Below, one piece after another: positions 14,883-16,575 of a DNA stretch of 16,575 nucleotides. The stretch's first letter is position 1; each line of letters begins with the position of its first letter. This DNA is from Candidatus Dojkabacteria bacterium. Lineage in GTDB: Bacteria > Patescibacteriota > Dojkabacteria > J137. A program made the position numbers and the translations under genes. A model generated the notes under the pieces. The model had not been told where the DNA came from, made no database searches, and saw only the letters and a program-made list of their open reading frames with translations. The DNA lies in assembly GCA_020429545.1 (NCBI GenBank), contig JAGQLF010000019.1:1-16575 (forward strand), in the 5' to 3' direction.

Positions 14883-16262
14883 ATGTCCAGCTCACTGAAA
14901 AAAAGAATTAAGAAACTGAATAATGCAAAACCTATCAACGGTAAAAGTGTTGTTTACGTAATGTCTCGAGATCAAAGAGTTAAAGATAATCATGCTTTAA
15001 TTGCTGCACAAGCTCACGCACAAAGTTTAAATCTTCCTCTAATAGTTTGTTTTAATGTTTATCCTAAAATTAAAAACCGCGCTAAAAATCAATATGTTTG
15101 GATGTTTGAGGGCTTAAAAAAGATCGAAATAGATTTGAAGAAAAAAAATATTCCTTTTGTTTTAGAAGTTGGAAATGCAGTAAAAGCATATAAGCATTGG
15201 GAAAAAGATTTTAAGCCAGTAGCGATATATTTTGATTTTTCACCACTAAGAGGTCCGAAAAAAGTAAAAAAAGACTTTGCAGATAAATCTAGCACTCCAT
15301 GCTATGTTGTGGATACGCATAATATTATTCCTGTTTGGGAAGCAAGCGACAAAAACGAAACAGCAGCAAGAACAATTAGACCTAAGCTATTTGAAAAACT
15401 TGAGCAATATTTTATCGAGCCAGAGAAAATTTCAAAACAAAAGGTAGATTCTAAATTTAAAATATCAAATCCCTCTTGGGCAGAAGTTATAAAAAAGATT
15501 AAGGCCGAAGAACTAGCTAACTACAAACCAATTGTAGAATCTGGTGAAGATGAAGCAAAAAAAGTATTAAACCATTTTATAAAAGAAAAATTAAAAGACT
15601 ATCCAACTAATCGAAATGAACCTGTAAAAGATGGACAATCTAACTTAAGCGCATATTTGCACTTTGGACAGATTTCAAGCCTACGAGTTTTGCTAGAAAT
15701 TGTTAAGCTTAAAGATATTAATCCAGATCAAATTACTGAGCATAAGCTTTCTAAAGCTTTAGTGAATGAGCTATTTGTTTGGAAAGAGTTATCAGATAAT
15801 TTTTGCTATTACGAAAAAGATTATGACAATATACATGGAGCAAGTGAGTGGGCTATAAAAAGTTTAGATAAGCATAGAAAAGATGAAAGAGATTCTGTTT
15901 ATACTCTAGATGAACTAGAAAAATTAAGAACTCATGACAATGCATGGAATGCAGCGCAAAGCCAACTAATGAAAACTGGCAAAATGCATGGGTACATGAG
16001 AATGTACTGGGCAAAAAAACTTTTAGAATGGTCAACTGAACCTGAGATTGCAATTGATAATGCAATTTATCTTAATGATAAGTACGAACTTGATGGATAC
16101 GATCCAAATGGATTTGCTGGAATTATGTGGGGCATTGCGGGTGTTCACGATCATGGATGGACTGAGCGAGATATATTCGGAAAAATTAGGTATATGAATT
16201 TTGAGGGCCTTAAAAGAAAATTTGAGATTGATGCTTATATCGAGAAATATCTCAAGAACTGA
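14883..16262 (+). CDS. phr: Class II CPD photolyase
   Basis: FAD enzyme that uses light to reverse cyclobutane pyrimidine dimers in DNA. The 459-residue length and motifs fit class II: VVYVMSRDQRVKDNHAL (residues 23-39), the antenna-domain segments YFDFSPLRG and VVDTHNIIPVW, then GQSNLSAYLHFGQIS, ELSDNFCYY, the FAD-domain run DNAWNAAQSQLMKTGKMHGY, MRMYWAKKLLEW, and ELDGYDPNGFAGIMWGIAGVHDHGW near the end. The class II electron-transfer tryptophans are present at W355, W376 and W383, with the usual spacing of 21 and 7. It looks complete and active. The ATG at 14883 has no Shine-Dalgarno sequence. The gene stands alone between two direct copies of a structured repeat (30 bases before, 57 bases after), so it may be an acquired cassette. 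It ends TGA followed directly by TAG. Confidence 0.97.
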   Translation: MSSSLKKRIKKLNNAKPINGKSVVYVMSRDQRVKDNHALIAAQAHAQSLNLPLIVCFNVYPKIKNRAKNQYVWMFEGLKKIEIDLKKKNIPFVLEVGNAVKAYKHWEKDFKPVAIYFDFSPLRGPKKVKKDFADKSSTPCYVVDTHNIIPVWEASDKNETAARTIRPKLFEKLEQYFIEPEKISKQKVDSKFKISNPSWAEVIKKIKAEELANYKPIVESGEDEAKKVLNHFIKEKLKDYPTNRNEPVKDGQSNLSAYLHFGQISSLRVLLEIVKLKDINPDQITEHKLSKALVNELFVWKELSDNFCYYEKDYDNIHGASEWAIKSLDKHRKDERDSVYTLDELEKLRTHDNAWNAAQSQLMKTGKMHGYMRMYWAKKLLEWSTEPEIAIDNAIYLNDKYELDGYDPNGFAGIMWGIAGVHDHGWTERDIFGKIRYMNFEGLKRKFEIDAYIEKYLKN

Positions 16263-16319
16263 TAGTGTGTGCATAAATCTAGTTTCAACTTCAGAACTTC
16301 TTAGATTAAAAAATATTTA

Positions 16320-16442
16320 TTCGTACTTTTGTGGGCACAAAAGTACTGCAAAAAGCCTTGGGGTAAAAAGTTCGCTTCTCATGTTTAGTCATTAGATACT
16401 CAGTTAACAGCTCAGTTTTTACCCCAAACCCCACGTTCTAGT
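16320..16442 (+). repeat. Structured intergenic repeat, copy 2 (downstream of photolyase)
   Basis: Same orientation as copy 1. Hairpin I is a perfect 11-bp inverted repeat, GTACTTTTGTG (16323-16333) with CACAAAAGTAC (16336-16346). Stem II pairs TTGGGGTAAAAA (16358-16369) with TTTTTACCCCAA (16416-16427), again with a 46-base loop. The loops of the two copies align without gaps at 29 of 46 positions, while the stems are almost identical. Confidence 0.8.
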
Positions 16443-16575
16443 CTAGTTTAAAGGGTATAATCGCTAGTAGCTAGAGGCTAGTAGCAAGCGGCTATTTAGT
16501 GCTGGAAAAGTATTTCAATTCAAGATAAACTTTTCCAAGTGATTTTAAATTAATTAATGAGACTTTTTAAAGAAT
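16443..16575 (+). other. Intergenic tail: possible promoter, CTAG-rich repeat, hairpin and possible start of a next gene
   Basis: A TATAAT at 16456-16461 could be a -10 but has no good -35. GCTAGTAG occurs twice (16463-16470, 16477-16484) in a CTAG-rich stretch. A 9-bp inverted repeat, TGGAAAAGT (16503-16511) with ACTTTTCCA (16529-16537), could form a hairpin with a 17-base loop. An ATG at 16557 opens a frame (MRLFKE) to the window edge; that is too short to judge. Confidence 0.3.

Noticed and set aside
16260..16265. Alternative genetic code with TGA as glycine
   Set aside because: The photolyase ends TGA-TAG, so its length does not decide the question, but no long gene needs an in-frame TGA and Gly uses GGN throughout.
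1..16575. CRISPR array, tRNA or rRNA genes, insertion sequence transposase
   Set aside because: No regularly spaced repeats, no cloverleaf or rRNA motifs recognised, and no transposase motifs in any convincing frame.

Overview
The window is AT-rich, gene-dense bacterial DNA. It is most consistent with a Candidate Phyla Radiation (Patescibacteria) type genome, possibly of the Dojkabacteria/Microgenomates kind. That placement is inferred from base composition, almost no recognisable Shine-Dalgarno sequences, many unrecognised small proteins, a very large secreted repeat protein and a short CPR-like GC-rich repeat. There is no rRNA or other marker to confirm it. The standard bacterial code fits: genes end mostly in TAA, and TGA closes the photolyase, followed directly by TAG.

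Left part (1-4403). Two tandem, overlapping minus-strand genes encode paralogous XRE-type regulators; the first runs off the left edge. They have nearly the same DNA-binding helix but different sensor domains (GAF-like and PAS-like). A divergent plus-strand gene for an unrecognised membrane protein follows. It shares its last bases with a convergent pyruvoyl-dependent decarboxylase of the SpeD/SpeH family, in which two residues that bind S-adenosylmethionine in the classical enzyme appear replaced. Divergently from that gene lie two unrecognised plus-strand genes in the same frame; the second has no normal start codon for its full open frame.

Middle part (4404-8713). A multi-pass membrane histidine kinase (GAF, coiled coil, HisKA, HATPase) carries an unusual Gln/Ala/Pro/Glu-rich tail of about 145 residues and has no partner response regulator in view. 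It ends in a four-base overlap with a convergent membrane-anchored surface protein. A second single-pass surface protein lies just beyond.

Right part (8714-16575). An 1888-residue secreted protein on the minus strand carries DUF11/Ig-like stalk domains, SH3b domains, two complete M23 peptidase domains, DUF5648 repeats and an LGFP-like region. It is probably co-transcribed with the small surface protein downstream. A perfect 16-bp palindrome, TTGTATTGCAATACAA, inside a 22-bp block identical in both copies, lies in the promoter region of this operon and again before the surface-protein gene at 7889. The two transcription units therefore look like one regulon for cell-surface functions. A class II CPD photolyase follows on the plus strand, flanked by two direct copies of a structured 120-140 bp intergenic repeat. 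A compensatory base-pair change in that repeat suggests its hairpin is conserved.

The leads most worth following are the altered SpeD-like decarboxylase, the twin operator regulon, the paired repeat around the photolyase, and the gene at 3570-4403 with no normal start.
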